DNA of 64,000 nucleotides from Pseudomonas sp. Leaf58 (GTDB taxonomy: Bacteria; Pseudomonadota; Gammaproteobacteria; Pseudomonadales; Pseudomonadaceae), in NCBI RefSeq assembly GCF_003627215.1, contig NZ_CP032677.1, forward strand, positions 434,001 to 498,000. Reading direction: 5' to 3'. This document shows positions 17,228 to 28,470 of this stretch, one piece after another. The first letter of the stretch is position 1, and each line of letters opens with the position of its first letter. The notes beneath the pieces were generated by a model. The model ran no database searches. It saw only the letters and a list, made by a program, of their open reading frames with translations, and was not told where the DNA came from. A program made the translations under genes and the position numbers.

Positions 17228-20200
17228 TTATAACGAGGGTTTCGCACCTGTGCCATCTGAAAGATCCGATAGTGCTATGCGAAGAAACGTTGCCGCAAAC
17301 TCCTCTGGAGGCAGGGGCAGGCTGACGATGTAGCCCTGAATCTGTTCGCAGCCTTCGGCAGCCAAGAAGCGTTGCTGGGCCTGGTTTTCCACGCCCTCAG
17401 CAATGATGGTCAGCTGCATGCTGCGGCCCAGGGCGATGATTGCACGGGCGATGGCAGCGTCATGCGGGTCGTCGGGCAGGCCGCGGATGAACGACTTGTC
17501 GATCTTGAGGATGTCCAGCGGCAGGCGCTTGAGGTAGCTCAGCGAGGAATAGCCGGTGCCGAAGTCGTCGATGGCCAGCTGCACGCCCAGCTTCTTCAGC
17601 TGGTACAGCACGGCCAGAGCCTCTTCGGCCTGGCTCATGATGAAGTTCTCGGTGATCTCCAGTTGCAGGTCGCCGGCCTTGAGCTGGTATTGCTTGAGCA
17701 ACTGTTCGATGCGCCGGGCAAGGTGCGGGTGGCGCAGCTGGGCGCCGGCGAGGTTGATCGACAGTGGGCCGAAGGGCTCGAAGTGCTGCTTCCAGGCCTG
17801 CATCTGCCGGCAGGCTTGCTCCAATACCCAGTCGCCAACCTGAAGGATGGTGCCGTTCTCTTCCGCCAGGTGGATAAAGTGCTCCGGCGGCACTTCACCA
17901 AAGTTCGGGTGGCTCCAGCGGATCAGCGCTTCGGCGCCGACCAGGCTGTGGGTCTTGAGGCTGAGCTTGGGCTGGAAGCACAGGCTCAGTTCGTTGCGTT
18001 CAATGGCACGGCGCAGTTCGTGCTCCAGGGCGATGCGTTCACTGGCCTGGGCGGTGAGGTCGCGGGTGTAGGCTTCGACGCGGTTGCGGCCCTTGGCCTT
18101 GGACCGGTACATGGCCGCGTCGGCGTTGCGGATCAGCGAGGAAACGTCGGTGCCGTCCTGTGGATAAAGGCTGATGCCGATGCTGGCACTGGTGAAGAAC
18201 TCGTGCTCGCCGGCCTGGAACGGCGCGTTGAAGCAGGCCAGCAGCTTGTTGGCAATGGTGCTGGCGTCACTGGGTTTGTGCAGGCCGGGCAGCAGGATGA
18301 TGAACTCGTCGCCGCCCAGGCGGGCCACGGTGTCGACGTCGCGTACCTGCTCCTTCAGGCGCTGGGCGATGCCCTTGAGCAGCAGGTCGCCGACGGGGTG
18401 ACCCAGGCTGTCGTTGATGTGCTTGAAGCGGTCAAGGTCAAGGAACAACACTGCGCCCTGGCGGTTGGACTCCTGCGCGCAGGTGAGCACGGCCTGCAGG
18501 CGGTTCTCGAACAAGGCGCGGTTGGGCAGGCCGGTGAGCGGGTCGTGGTGGGCCTGGTAATCGAGCTTGGCCTGGGCATGCTTGAGGCTGGAAATATCAG
18601 CGAACACCGCGACGAAATGGGTGATTTCGCGCTCGCTGTTGCGCACGGCGCTGATGGTTAACCAGCCAGGGTACAGCTCACCGTTCTTGCGCTTGTTGTA
18701 GATCTCGCCTTGCCAATGGCCTTCGTCGGTCAACTGGTGCCACATAGCGGCATAGAAGGCGCTGTCGTGCTGGCCGGAGGCGAGCAGGCGCGGGGTCTGG
18801 CCAAGCGCTTCGATTTCGCTGTAGCCGGTGATTTCGCTGAAGGCACGGTTGACGGCACTGATGCGTTGGTCGATGTCGGTGATAAGCACGCCTTCGGCGG
18901 TATTCTCGAACACGGTGGCGGCCAGCTGCAGTTTTTGCTGCATCAGGTGGCGCTCGGTGATGTCACGGGCGATGGTTAGCATGCAGTCGACCCCGGCAAT
19001 TGGCAGGGGCCGCGCGGACAGCTCGCAAAGACGGATCTGCCCGTCGCTGCGGCGGATATGGCAGGTGAAGTCGCGCACAAAGCCGTCGCGCTTGAGCTGG
19101 TCGACCAGGCGCTTGCGTTCGTTGAGGTCGACCCAGATGCCCAGGTCCAACGAGGTCTGGTCGAGGGTTGGGTTAAGGTCGTAGCCGGTGAGGCGGCAGA
19201 AACCCTCGTTCACTTCAAGCAACAAGCCGTCGCTCTGGCGCGACAGCAACAAGCCGTCGGGTGAAGCATGGAAGGCCTTGGCGAATTTTTCTTCCGAGGT
19301 TTGCAGCTGCTCTTGGGTTTCTTTGAGCTGGCTGATATCGCGTACCGCCACCACCAGCGCAGGCGTGCCGTCAAGCTCGAAGGTTTCTACCGAGGTCAGG
19401 CCGGTAAACAGTTGGCCGTTGCTGCGCCGGAAGCTCATTTCCAGGTTGCGGATGCCACCCTGGTGCAAGCGTTCGAGCAGCTGCGGGCCGCTGCCTTCGA
19501 CGCCCCAGAGGTTCAGGTCAGTGGCGGTACGGCCAATTACCTGGCCTGGGTTGAGGCCAATCTGCTCTTCAAAGGCTTCGTTAACTTCCAGTAGGCAGCC
19601 GTCGCTGTGGCGGGCAATCAGCAGGATGTCTGGGCACTGCTGGAACACCGAGGCAAACTTCTGCTCCGACAGGCGCAAGGCGTCCTCGGTGTGCTTGGTT
19701 TCGCTGATGTCGATCATCAGCCCACGCATCACCGGCTGGTGGCCGTGTTCGATCATGCTGACGATGTTGCGCACCCACAGCGCCTGGCCATCGGCCCGGA
19801 TCACGCGATAATCCAAGCTGTGGTCACGCCCAGCCGCGGTCTCGCTGTCGCAGTAGGCTTGGGCCCATAGGGCGTCTTCCGGGTGCAGGATGCTGCGCCA
19901 GAAGCCGGGTTTGAGCCATTCACTCAGCGGGTAGCCGAGCAAACCTTCGGCGTGGGGCGAGACGTAGCTGTAGGTGAAGTCGTTGGCGTCGGCCTCCCAG
20001 GCGATAGCGGACAGGCTCTCGACCAGGCTGCGGTAGTGGTACTCGCTGCTACGCAGTTCCTGTTCGAGGGCGATGCGCCGGGAAATTTCCGAGCTGAGCC
20101 GGCGGTTGATACGGATGACTACAGCCAGCACGGCCATCAACAACAGCACCGTTGGCAGGCCATACACCAGCAGGTCGGACCAGAACAGCCGTTGGTCGAC

Positions 20201-20971
20201 CACATTGCCTACCCAGCGTTGCTGGATCTGGCTGACGTCACCACTGCTCATGTCGGCCATTACTTTGTCGAGAATGCCGACCAGCAGCTTATTGTCGCGC
20301 GGGGCGGCCATGGCCAACTGGTAGCGGTAAGGTGTTTCGCCGCTGACGTAAAGCCCGTCCAGCTTGAGTTGGCGTAGGCTCCAGATGCTGGAAGCGAGGT
20401 CGCCGACCACCGCGTCCACTTGGTCGGTGGCCAAGGCCTGCAGGGTGGAGCTGACGTTGGGCAGGGCGACCAGATTGAGGTCTGGATGGTGGGTGCGCAG
20501 CAACTCGTGCGGAGCATAGTTTTCGACCACGGCGATCTTCAGGCCGTACAGGTCTTCCAGCTTGCGCGGCTGTGCGCCGCCTTTGTGGGCGAGGATGACG
20601 ATGGGGAAGTCGAGGTACGGACGGGTGAAGGCCAGGTACTCCTGGCGCTCGGGGGTGGACATGATGCCGGGCAGTAAGTCGATACGGTTTGCACGCGCCT
20701 GCGCCAGTACCTCGGTCCAACTGCTGGGTTCGACCGGTTTGAACGTTACACCCAGGCGCTGCTGGATGGTGGCGATGTAATCGGCGGCCAATCCCTGGTA
20801 CCGGCCCGCCTGGTCGCGAAACTCGAACGGTGGCCAAGAGGCATCTACGCCCAGGCTCAGCTGCGGGTGGGCAGCCAACCAGGCTTTCTCCTCATCTGTC
20901 AGGGTCAGGGCGCCGGCCGTTGTGTTCCACAAAATCAGGAGCAGCAACAGGATGGCCGGCATCGGGGGCAT
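17228..20971 (-). CDS. Periplasmic-sensing multi-PAS GGDEF-EAL protein
   Basis: A 1247-residue cyclic di-GMP enzyme. Order: signal peptide (1-21), SBP_bac_3 amino-acid-binding-like domain (about 30-265), membrane helix (about 270-290), four PAS domains (about 310-800), GGDEF (about 810-975) and EAL (about 990-1235). The cyclase site RLGGDEFIIL is intact. The phosphodiesterase has EALIRW, DDFGTGYSSL and KIDKSFI, so both activities may exist. The sensor module suggests control by a small periplasmic ligand. It follows the tRNA terminator region and is upstream of nothing obvious, so it is probably monocistronic. Confidence 0.93.
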   Translation of the reverse strand: MPPMPAILLLLLILWNTTAGALTLTDEEKAWLAAHPQLSLGVDASWPPFEFRDQAGRYQGLAADYIATIQQRLGVTFKPVEPSSWTEVLAQARANRIDLLPGIMSTPERQEYLAFTRPYLDFPIVILAHKGGAQPRKLEDLYGLKIAVVENYAPHELLRTHHPDLNLVALPNVSSTLQALATDQVDAVVGDLASSIWSLRQLKLDGLYVSGETPYRYQLAMAAPRDNKLLVGILDKVMADMSSGDVSQIQQRWVGNVVDQRLFWSDLLVYGLPTVLLLMAVLAVVIRINRRLSSEISRRIALEQELRSSEYHYRSLVESLSAIAWEADANDFTYSYVSPHAEGLLGYPLSEWLKPGFWRSILHPEDALWAQAYCDSETAAGRDHSLDYRVIRADGQALWVRNIVSMIEHGHQPVMRGLMIDISETKHTEDALRLSEQKFASVFQQCPDILLIARHSDGCLLEVNEAFEEQIGLNPGQVIGRTATDLNLWGVEGSGPQLLERLHQGGIRNLEMSFRRSNGQLFTGLTSVETFELDGTPALVVAVRDISQLKETQEQLQTSEEKFAKAFHASPDGLLLSRQSDGLLLEVNEGFCRLTGYDLNPTLDQTSLDLGIWVDLNERKRLVDQLKRDGFVRDFTCHIRRSDGQIRLCELSARPLPIAGVDCMLTIARDITERHLMQQKLQLAATVFENTAEGVLITDIDQRISAVNRAFSEITGYSEIEALGQTPRLLASGQHDSAFYAAMWHQLTDEGHWQGEIYNKRKNGELYPGWLTISAVRNSEREITHFVAVFADISSLKHAQAKLDYQAHHDPLTGLPNRALFENRLQAVLTCAQESNRQGAVLFLDLDRFKHINDSLGHPVGDLLLKGIAQRLKEQVRDVDTVARLGGDEFIILLPGLHKPSDASTIANKLLACFNAPFQAGEHEFFTSASIGISLYPQDGTDVSSLIRNADAAMYRSKAKGRNRVEAYTRDLTAQASERIALEHELRRAIERNELSLCFQPKLSLKTHSLVGAEALIRWSHPNFGEVPPEHFIHLAEENGTILQVGDWVLEQACRQMQAWKQHFEPFGPLSINLAGAQLRHPHLARRIEQLLKQYQLKAGDLQLEITENFIMSQAEEALAVLYQLKKLGVQLAIDDFGTGYSSLSYLKRLPLDILKIDKSFIRGLPDDPHDAAIARAIIALGRSMQLTIIAEGVENQAQQRFLAAEGCEQIQGYIVSLPLPPEEFAATFLRIALSDLSDGTGAKPSL

Positions 20972-21089
20972 AGCGGCCTCACATTCAGGTGATATGAAGT
21001 CGAGTGTAGACGGGCATTGCTGCAGGTGTGCGGTGGAAGGTGGGGTCTTTTGTCAGATACAACAGGGCCTTGCAGGTGTGGGCTGTTAT

Positions 21090-21118
21090 ATCTGTGGGAG
21101 CGGGCATGCCCGCGAAAC
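21090..21118. repeat. Single REP unit, family A-like
   Basis: One unit, TGTGGGAGCGGGCATGCCCGC followed by GAAA, then a GGCGCC-rich inverted repeat (21120-21143), in the gap between rpoD and the GGDEF-EAL gene. Confidence 0.7.
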
Positions 21119-21172
21119 CGGCGCCGCGATAGATGGCGCCGGCTGCGCCGGTGTGCGTGGGCACGCCAAAAG

Positions 21173-21198
21173 AAAAACCCCGGCCTGGGCCGGGGTTT
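21173..21198 (-). terminator. rpoD terminator
   Basis: A perfect 11-bp stem AAACCCCGGCC / GGCCGGGGTTT with a two-base loop, followed by further Ts on the minus strand, 5 bases past the rpoD stop. It ends the rpsU-dnaG-rpoD operon. Confidence 0.93.
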
Positions 21199-21202
21199 GT
21201 CA

Positions 21203-23053
<1,851 letters not shown>

Positions 23054-23100
23054 AACACCCTATCCACTGAAGGTCTTGGCGGGCAAAAAACAAGCCGAGG

Positions 23101-23106
23101 ATTATA
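23101..23106 (-). promoter_or_regulatory. Candidate -10 of an internal rpoD promoter
   Basis: TATAAT on the minus strand preceded by GGG, within the dnaG-rpoD gap and 48 bases before the rpoD ATG. No good -35 is present. Extra promoters before rpoD are known for this operon in other bacteria. Confidence 0.4.
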
Positions 23107-23120
23107 CCCGAGCATGGGCC

Positions 23121-25103
23121 TCACGCGCCAGATGAGGTCGGCGTTTGTGCGGGAACATTCCGGCTCAGCAGGGCGAGGAGCTGGGTTTTTTCCTCGCTGG
23201 TCAATTCGCTTTGACGTGATTTCCTGAGCAGTTGTTCCAGGCTGCGCTCGCGTTGGCGGGCGGACAAGCTAGTTATAGTGTCGAAAAACTGTTGTTCAAG
23301 GTTGTCGGCCACGATCAGCCATTCCTTTTCCGCCAAGGCCCTCAGCAGGCGGCCCTGTTCGGTGCCGTGCCAACGTGCGATCAACTGCATTGAGCTTAGC
23401 CCAGGATTTTTCTGTGCGGCTTCGATCAATGCCACCAGCAGCTGGCTGTACAGGTGTTCTTCGTCGGCGAAGTGGCTGGCATCTTCCACCTTGCCGGCCA
23501 GCAGCGGGTGGTGCAGCAGGGTACGCAGGGCAGCCAGGGTGGGCGGCTCGACCGGGGCCGGCACGCGCGGTGGTGCTTCGTCGCGCTGCTGCCAGGGCTT
23601 ACCGCCCTTGCGGTTCTTGTCCCAAGGCTTGTCGCTCCACGGCTTCTTGCCGCCACCCTTGTTCGGCTTCCACTCCTGTTCCTGATGAACGGGGGCATAG
23701 TCGTGCTGCGGCATGTCGCCGTAGTCGGGGGTGTAGCTGGCCATGGCATCGTAGTCATAGCCAGGGTCGTAGTCCGGCACGCTGCTGGAGGCTGGGGCTT
23801 GTTGCGCCAATTGCTCGACCTGCTGTGGGTCGAGGCCGGTGATTTCCTTCAGGCGGTTGCGCATCAACTGGCGCAGGTTGGCGCCGGGGATCTTTTCGAT
23901 CAACGGTGCTGCCAGGGTCGCCATGTGCGCCTTGCCTTCCAGCGAGCGCGGGTCAGCTTCGACGCCCAACTGCTCGAAGAAATAATCGGCCAGCGGCTGT
24001 GCGTGCTGGTTGATACGAGCCATGAAGGCATCGGTACCCTCGGCGCGTACTAGGCTGTCCGGGTCTTCGCCTTCGGGTAGGAACAGAAAGCGCGCGCGGC
24101 GGCCATCCTGCAGGTTCGACAGGGTCGCCTCCAGGGCGCGCCAGGCAGCCTTGCGCCCGGCCTGGTCGCCGTCGAAGCAGAACAGCACGCTGGGTACTAC
24201 GCGGAACAGGCGCTTGAGGTGCTCTTCGCTGGTGGCGGTGCCGAGAGTAGCCACGGCGTTGCGCAAGCCTTGTTGGGCCAGGGCGATAACGTCCATGTAG
24301 CCCTCGACGACGATGATTTCGTCGAGGTTGCGGTTGTGCTTGCGTGCCTCGTACAGGCCGTACAGCTCCTGGCCTTTATGGAACACCGGGGTTTCCGGGG
24401 AGTTCAGGTACTTGGGCTTGTCGTCGCCGAGCACCCGGCCGCCGAAGGCAATGATGCGCCCACGGCTGTCGCGGATCGGGAACATCACCCGGTCGCGGAA
24501 GCGGTCGTAACGCTTGCCGCTTTCGGCGTTCTCGATCAGCAGGCCGGCATCGATCATCACCTTTTGCTGTAGGGTGTCAGCGCCCAGATGCTTGAGCAAA
24601 TTGTCCCAGCCTGGCGGGGCGAAGCCTAGGCCGAAGTCGCGGGCAATTTCCCCGGACAAGCCGCGGCCCTTGAGGTAGTCCACCGCTGCCTTGCGGGTTG
24701 GGTGGTTGCGCAGGGCCTGGCGGTAGAACTCCGATGCGGCGTCCAGCAACGGGTACAGCGGTGAATCGGTTGGCTGGCGCGGCTTGTGGTCGCGGCGGCC
24801 TTGTTCGCGGGGTACTTCCATGCCGGCGGCGCGGGCCAGTTCCTCGACGGCCTGGGGGAAGTCCAGGTTGTCGTGGTCCATGACGAAGCCCAGCGCGTTG
24901 CCGCCGGCGCCGCAGCCGAAGCAGTAGTAGAACTGCTTGTCGGGGCTGACTGTGAAGGAAGGGGACTTTTCTTTGTGGAACGGGCAGCAGGCGGAGTAGT
25001 TCTTGCCAGTTTTTTTCAGCTGGACGCGCGAACTCACCACGTCGACGATGTCGAGGCGGTTGATCAGGTCGTCAATGAAGCTCTGGGGAATCAGCCCGGC
25101 CAT
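23121..25103 (-). CDS. dnaG: DNA primase
   Basis: Synthesises RNA primers at the replication fork. 660 residues: an N-terminal CHC2 zinc finger (CCPFHKEKSPSF and YYCFGCGAGG), the TOPRIM catalytic core (EGYMDVIALAQ, FDGDQAGRKAAWRA), a low-complexity Asp/Tyr/Lys linker (about 440-520), and a C-terminal DnaB-binding domain. The ATG at 25103 (MAGLIPQSF) is the family start; an in-frame ATG seven codons upstream lacks a ribosome site. It is the middle gene of the macromolecular synthesis operon. Confidence 0.97.
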   Translation of the reverse strand: MAGLIPQSFIDDLINRLDIVDVVSSRVQLKKTGKNYSACCPFHKEKSPSFTVSPDKQFYYCFGCGAGGNALGFVMDHDNLDFPQAVEELARAAGMEVPREQGRRDHKPRQPTDSPLYPLLDAASEFYRQALRNHPTRKAAVDYLKGRGLSGEIARDFGLGFAPPGWDNLLKHLGADTLQQKVMIDAGLLIENAESGKRYDRFRDRVMFPIRDSRGRIIAFGGRVLGDDKPKYLNSPETPVFHKGQELYGLYEARKHNRNLDEIIVVEGYMDVIALAQQGLRNAVATLGTATSEEHLKRLFRVVPSVLFCFDGDQAGRKAAWRALEATLSNLQDGRRARFLFLPEGEDPDSLVRAEGTDAFMARINQHAQPLADYFFEQLGVEADPRSLEGKAHMATLAAPLIEKIPGANLRQLMRNRLKEITGLDPQQVEQLAQQAPASSSVPDYDPGYDYDAMASYTPDYGDMPQHDYAPVHQEQEWKPNKGGGKKPWSDKPWDKNRKGGKPWQQRDEAPPRVPAPVEPPTLAALRTLLHHPLLAGKVEDASHFADEEHLYSQLLVALIEAAQKNPGLSSMQLIARWHGTEQGRLLRALAEKEWLIVADNLEQQFFDTITSLSARQRERSLEQLLRKSRQSELTSEEKTQLLALLSRNVPAQTPTSSGA

Positions 25104-25403
25104 GGCAGTCTCGTCATCTGGCAACTGGCAAGTCTAATCGCTCACACGCCGAATGGGGCGGGTGCTGCTTGGGGAGTGCGAGGGAGTGTGCTCGTCGCCG
25201 GCCTGTGAGGGCCCGTCAGTCGGACGTGCACGTCTGGTCATACAACAACAAGGACCAGCTCTGACGTTTCAGGCAGGTTGCCCATATGCAGTTCGCATGA
25301 AGCTCGTGCAGGGCCTTGAGCTAGCTGCTCAAGTTTGAAGCGACCACTGCCATCGCCCGGGTGTTAGCCGGGCAGGGCAGAAGCTTTGCGTTGAACGTCT
25401 GTA
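25104..25403. other. rpsU-dnaG gap with a regulatory hairpin
   Basis: A 300-bp gap without a supported gene. GCCCGG-GTGTTAG-CCGGGC at 25355-25373 forms a stem-loop 30 bases after rpsU without a T-run. In the equivalent E. coli position a leaky terminator lowers primase relative to S21, and this hairpin could do the same or mark a processing point. Nothing else is recognised. Confidence 0.45.
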
Positions 25404-25619
25404 TTAGTACAGACGAACGGCGCGGCGCTGTTCGCGCTGAACTTTCTTGGCGTGACGCTTAACAGCAGCAGCTGCTTTGCGCTTACGCTCGGCGGTCGGC
25501 TTCTCGTAAAACTCGCGGCTACGAACTTCAGCCAGTACACCGGCTTTTTCGCAGGAGCGCTTGAAACGACGCAGAGCTACGTCGAAGGGTTCGTTCTCTT
25601 TAACTTTGACGGCTGGCAT
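25404..25619 (-). CDS. rpsU: 30S ribosomal protein S21
   Basis: A 71-residue highly basic protein of the small subunit needed for initiation at mRNA start regions. The sequence [20 protein letters not shown] and the Arg/Lys-rich C-terminus ([18 protein letters not shown]) are typical. It is first gene of the rpsU-dnaG-rpoD operon, with a good promoter at 25708-25736. Confidence 0.98.
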   Translation of the reverse strand: MPAVKVKENEPFDVALRRFKRSCEKAGVLAEVRSREFYEKPTAERKRKAAAAVKRHAKKVQREQRRAVRLY

Positions 25620-25707
25620 CCAGGGCTACCTTAATTCATTACCGGGGTAGACGTGCTCCTGGCAAAACAAAGGTGTGCTGGAGAACGTCGGTTTTCAAGG
25701 GTTGCGG

Positions 25708-25736
25708 ATGTTAACCCTTAGCAAGCCGGAATGCAA
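25708..25736 (-). promoter_or_regulatory. rpsU-dnaG-rpoD promoter
   Basis: On the minus strand TTGCAT, 17 bp, TAACAT: a good housekeeping promoter about 90 bases before the rpsU start. It is divergent from tsaD. Confidence 0.6.
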
Positions 25737-25823
25737 AGCCTCTGATCGAAAACCGCTGGTCGGCATCCAACACGGGGACTATCATGCGCGCCTTCGAATT
25801 CAGCCCCCACAAGGGACGAACCC

Positions 25824-26849
25824 ATGCTAGTACTGGGATTGGAAACATCCTGCGACGAAACTGGCGTCGCATTATATGACAGTGAACGCGGTTTGTTAGC
25901 CGACGCGCTGTTCAGCCAGATTGACCTGCACCGCGTGTTCGGCGGTGTGGTGCCCGAGCTTGCTTCGCGTGACCACGTCAAGCGCATGCTGCCGCTCATC
26001 CGCCAGGTGCTGGACGAGGCCCGCTGCGTTGCCACCGAGATCGACGCCATCGCCTATACCGCGGGTCCTGGGCTGGTCGGTGCATTGCTGGTGGGGGCTT
26101 CTTGTGCCCAGGCGTTGGCCTTTGCCTGGGGCATCCCGGCAATTGGCGTACACCACATGGAAGGCCACTTGCTGGCCCCCATGCTGGAAGAAAACCCGCC
26201 CGAATTTCCGTTCGTCGCTTTGTTGGTTTCTGGTGGTCATACCCAGCTGGTTCGGGTTGATGGCATCGGCCAGTACGCGTTGCTGGGCGAGAGCCTGGAC
26301 GACGCCGCTGGCGAAGCGTTTGACAAGACGGCCAAGCTGATCGGCCTCAACTACCCGGGTGGCCCAGAAATCGCGCGCCTGGCCGAGCAGGGTGTGCCTG
26401 GGCGCTTCGTGTTCCCGCGGCCAATGACCGACCGCCCAGGCCTGGAATTCAGTTTCAGCGGCCTCAAGACCTTCGCCCTGAATACCTGGCAGCAGTGCAG
26501 GAATGCTGGCGACGACGGTGAGCAAACCCGTTGCGACGTGTCCCTGGCATTCCAGCAGGCGGTGGTAGAGACTTTGACCATCAAGTGCAAGCGTGCCCTC
26601 AAGCAAACGGGCCTCAAGCGCCTGGTGATTGCGGGAGGCGTGAGTGCCAACAAGGCCCTGCGTGCTTCGCTGGAAGACATGCTGGCCGCTATGAAGGGCA
26701 GCGTGTACTACGCGCGCCCGCAGTTCTGCACTGACAACGGCGCGATGATCGCCTACGCCGGTTGCCAACGCCTTTTGGCCGGGCAGCAGCAAGACCTGGC
26801 GATCAGCGTGCAGGCCCGCTGGCCGATGGAGCAGTTGCCGCCGTTGTAA
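25824..26849 (+). CDS. tsaD: tRNA N6-threonylcarbamoyladenosine transferase catalytic subunit
   Basis: Forms the t6A37 modification of ANN-decoding tRNAs with TsaBCE. It has 341 residues of the Kae1/ASKHA fold: [13 protein letters not shown] at the N-terminus, metal-binding histidines in [13 protein letters not shown] (about 107-119), the nucleotide loop [10 protein letters not shown], and a late metal-ligand aspartate in [13 protein letters not shown]. It is divergent from rpsU, as in E. coli, and convergent with plsY with a 3-bp gap. Confidence 0.97.
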   Translation: MLVLGLETSCDETGVALYDSERGLLADALFSQIDLHRVFGGVVPELASRDHVKRMLPLIRQVLDEARCVATEIDAIAYTAGPGLVGALLVGASCAQALAFAWGIPAIGVHHMEGHLLAPMLEENPPEFPFVALLVSGGHTQLVRVDGIGQYALLGESLDDAAGEAFDKTAKLIGLNYPGGPEIARLAEQGVPGRFVFPRPMTDRPGLEFSFSGLKTFALNTWQQCRNAGDDGEQTRCDVSLAFQQAVVETLTIKCKRALKQTGLKRLVIAGGVSANKALRASLEDMLAAMKGSVYYARPQFCTDNGAMIAYAGCQRLLAGQQQDLAISVQARWPMEQLPPL

Positions 26850-26852
26850 GGT

Positions 26853-27422
26853 TTAGAAATGCCGTTCGCGGCCGGCAAACAAGTCGCGCAGGTTGTTACG
26901 GTGGCGCCATACGATCATCACCGTCAGCACGCTGATCGGCAGCAGGGCCTCGGGCTCGCGCCAGGCCAGCAAGGGCAAGGTCAGGGGCGTGGCGATCAGC
27001 GCCGCCAGCGAGCTGGTGCGGGTCAGGTAGAAGGTCAGTAGCCAGGCGCCGATGGCCAGCAGCGCCGCTGGGAAGTACAGGGCCATGAGCATGCCGGCGG
27101 CGGTCGCCACGCCCTTGCCGCCGCGGAAGCAGAAGTACAGCGGGAACAGGTGGCCCAGCACTGCACACACGCCAACCCAGGCCTGCGCTTGCAGGTCTAG
27201 CCCGGCAAGGCGGGCGAGTAATACCGGCAGCAGGCCCTTGCACAGGTCGCCAAGCAGGGTCAGGATCGCCATTTTACGGCCTGCCAGGCGTAGCATGTTG
27301 GTGGCGCCGGCATTGCCTGAACCGCTGGAACGCGGGTCCGGGCTGCCCGAAAGGCGGCTGAGGACAATGGCGAAGGACAGCGAGCCGAGCAGGTAGGCGA
27401 GCAACGCCAGTAACCAAAACAT
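26853..27422 (-). CDS. plsY: Acyl-phosphate glycerol-3-phosphate acyltransferase
   Basis: Inner-membrane enzyme making lysophosphatidic acid from acyl-phosphate. 189 residues with about five membrane helices and the family motifs [12 protein letters not shown] (near 36), the GGKGVAT loop (near 105) and a late cytoplasmic loop with TRTSSLAAL. It is divergent from folB and convergent with tsaD. Confidence 0.96.
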   Translation of the reverse strand: MFWLLALLAYLLGSLSFAIVLSRLSGSPDPRSSGSGNAGATNMLRLAGRKMAILTLLGDLCKGLLPVLLARLAGLDLQAQAWVGVCAVLGHLFPLYFCFRGGKGVATAAGMLMALYFPAALLAIGAWLLTFYLTRTSSLAALIATPLTLPLLAWREPEALLPISVLTVMIVWRHRNNLRDLFAGRERHF

Positions 27423-27496
27423 GCTAACTATTCCGGGCGAGGACGCCCTGATTCTAACGGCGCCAGTCGCCCTTGTCGTGCTGTGGAGAGAAGTGC

Positions 27497-27853
27497 TTGG
27501 ACAGAGTGTTCATCGAAGGCCTGGAAGTCGATACCGTCATCGGTGCCTATGACTGGGAGCGGGATATTCGCCAGTGCTTGCGCCTGGACCTGAGCTTCGC
27601 TTGGGATAACCGCCCGGCCGCCGCTGGTGATGACCTGAACCTGGCGCTGGACTACGCCAGCGTGTCGGCGCGCATCCAGGCGTTTGCCGAGCAAGCACGT
27701 TTCGAGCTGGTGGAAACCTTCGCCGAACGCTTGGTGGCAACGTTGATGGAAGAGTTCCACATCCCTTGGGTGCGGTTGAAGCTGACCAAGCCGGGTGCGG
27801 TGCCGGCAGCCCGTGGTGGTGTTGGCGTGGAGATCGAGCGCGGATGTCTCTGA
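27497..27853 (+). CDS. folB: Dihydroneopterin aldolase, TTG start
   Basis: Folate pathway enzyme cleaving dihydroneopterin to 6-hydroxymethyl-dihydropterin and glycolaldehyde. 118 residues starting [20 protein letters not shown] after the initiator; the active-site lysine is in [12 protein letters not shown]. The start is a TTG with GGAGAG six bases upstream; no ATG is available, and further upstream sequence is not conserved. It overlaps folK by 10 bases. Confidence 0.95.
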   Translation: MDRVFIEGLEVDTVIGAYDWERDIRQCLRLDLSFAWDNRPAAAGDDLNLALDYASVSARIQAFAEQARFELVETFAERLVATLMEEFHIPWVRLKLTKPGAVPAARGGVGVEIERGCL

Positions 27854-28359
27854 GCACGGTTTACCTGGGCCTTGGCAGCAACATCGACCGCGAGGTGCAC
27901 CTGTGCGCCGGGCTCGATGCATTGGCGGGCATCCTGACGGACATGCGTTGTTCGCCGGCATTCGAAAGCCAGGCGGTGGGGATCAAGAGCGGGCCGTTCA
28001 TCAATTTTGTGGTGACCGGGCAAACTGCGTTACCGCTGATTGAGCTGGACCGCCGGCTGAAGTTCATCGAGGCCGACAACGGCCGCTATGCGCCAGACCG
28101 CAAAGGGCTGCCGCTGGATATCGACGTGCTGATGTATGACGATCTGCACGGTACGTTCGATGGTCTTGTGCTGCCCCGCGCCGAGATTTTGAAAAACGCC
28201 TTCGTGCTGTGGCCCTTGTCGCTGTTGGCGCCCGAGCTGGTGCATCCGGGGGTGGGCAAGCGTATGGCGCAGTTGTGGCAGGAGGCGCAGATTGACCAGG
28301 TATTGGCCCCGGTCGCCTTCCAATGGCGTGGGTTGCAGCTGACCCCTACTGGAACCTGA
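27844..28359 (+). CDS. folK: 2-amino-4-hydroxy-6-hydroxymethyldihydropteridine pyrophosphokinase
   Basis: Transfers pyrophosphate from ATP to the pterin made by FolB. 171 residues with VYLGLGSNI at the N-terminus and the signature DRKGLPLDIDVLMYDD (two metal aspartates, near residue 95). The ATG overlaps the folB end, so translation is coupled. It is followed by a perfect REP palindrome facing the convergent cca gene. Confidence 0.95.
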   Translation: MSLSTVYLGLGSNIDREVHLCAGLDALAGILTDMRCSPAFESQAVGIKSGPFINFVVTGQTALPLIELDRRLKFIEADNGRYAPDRKGLPLDIDVLMYDDLHGTFDGLVLPRAEILKNAFVLWPLSLLAPELVHPGVGKRMAQLWQEAQIDQVLAPVAFQWRGLQLTPTGT

Positions 28360-28360
28360 G

Positions 28361-28456
28361 CCGGCCTCTTCGCGGCTAAAGCCGCTCCTACAGGGATCGC
28401 ATGATGCGAGTGCTGTGCGATCCCTGTAGGAGCGGCTTTAGCCGCGAAGAGGCCGG
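28361..28456. repeat. REP pair, family A, perfect 41-bp inverted arms
   Basis: Arms at 28361-28401 and 28416-28456 are exactly complementary (core CTTCGCGGCTAAAGCCGCTC) with a 14-base loop. It sits between the convergent folK and cca genes and would form an extremely stable hairpin in either transcript. Confidence 0.96.
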
Positions 28457-28470
28457 TATGTTCAACCGCG

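Noticed and set aside
28361..28456. Repeats considered as CRISPR or insertion-sequence ends
   Set aside because: Units are inverted pairs without regularly spaced spacers, cas genes or a transposase; they fit REP elements.
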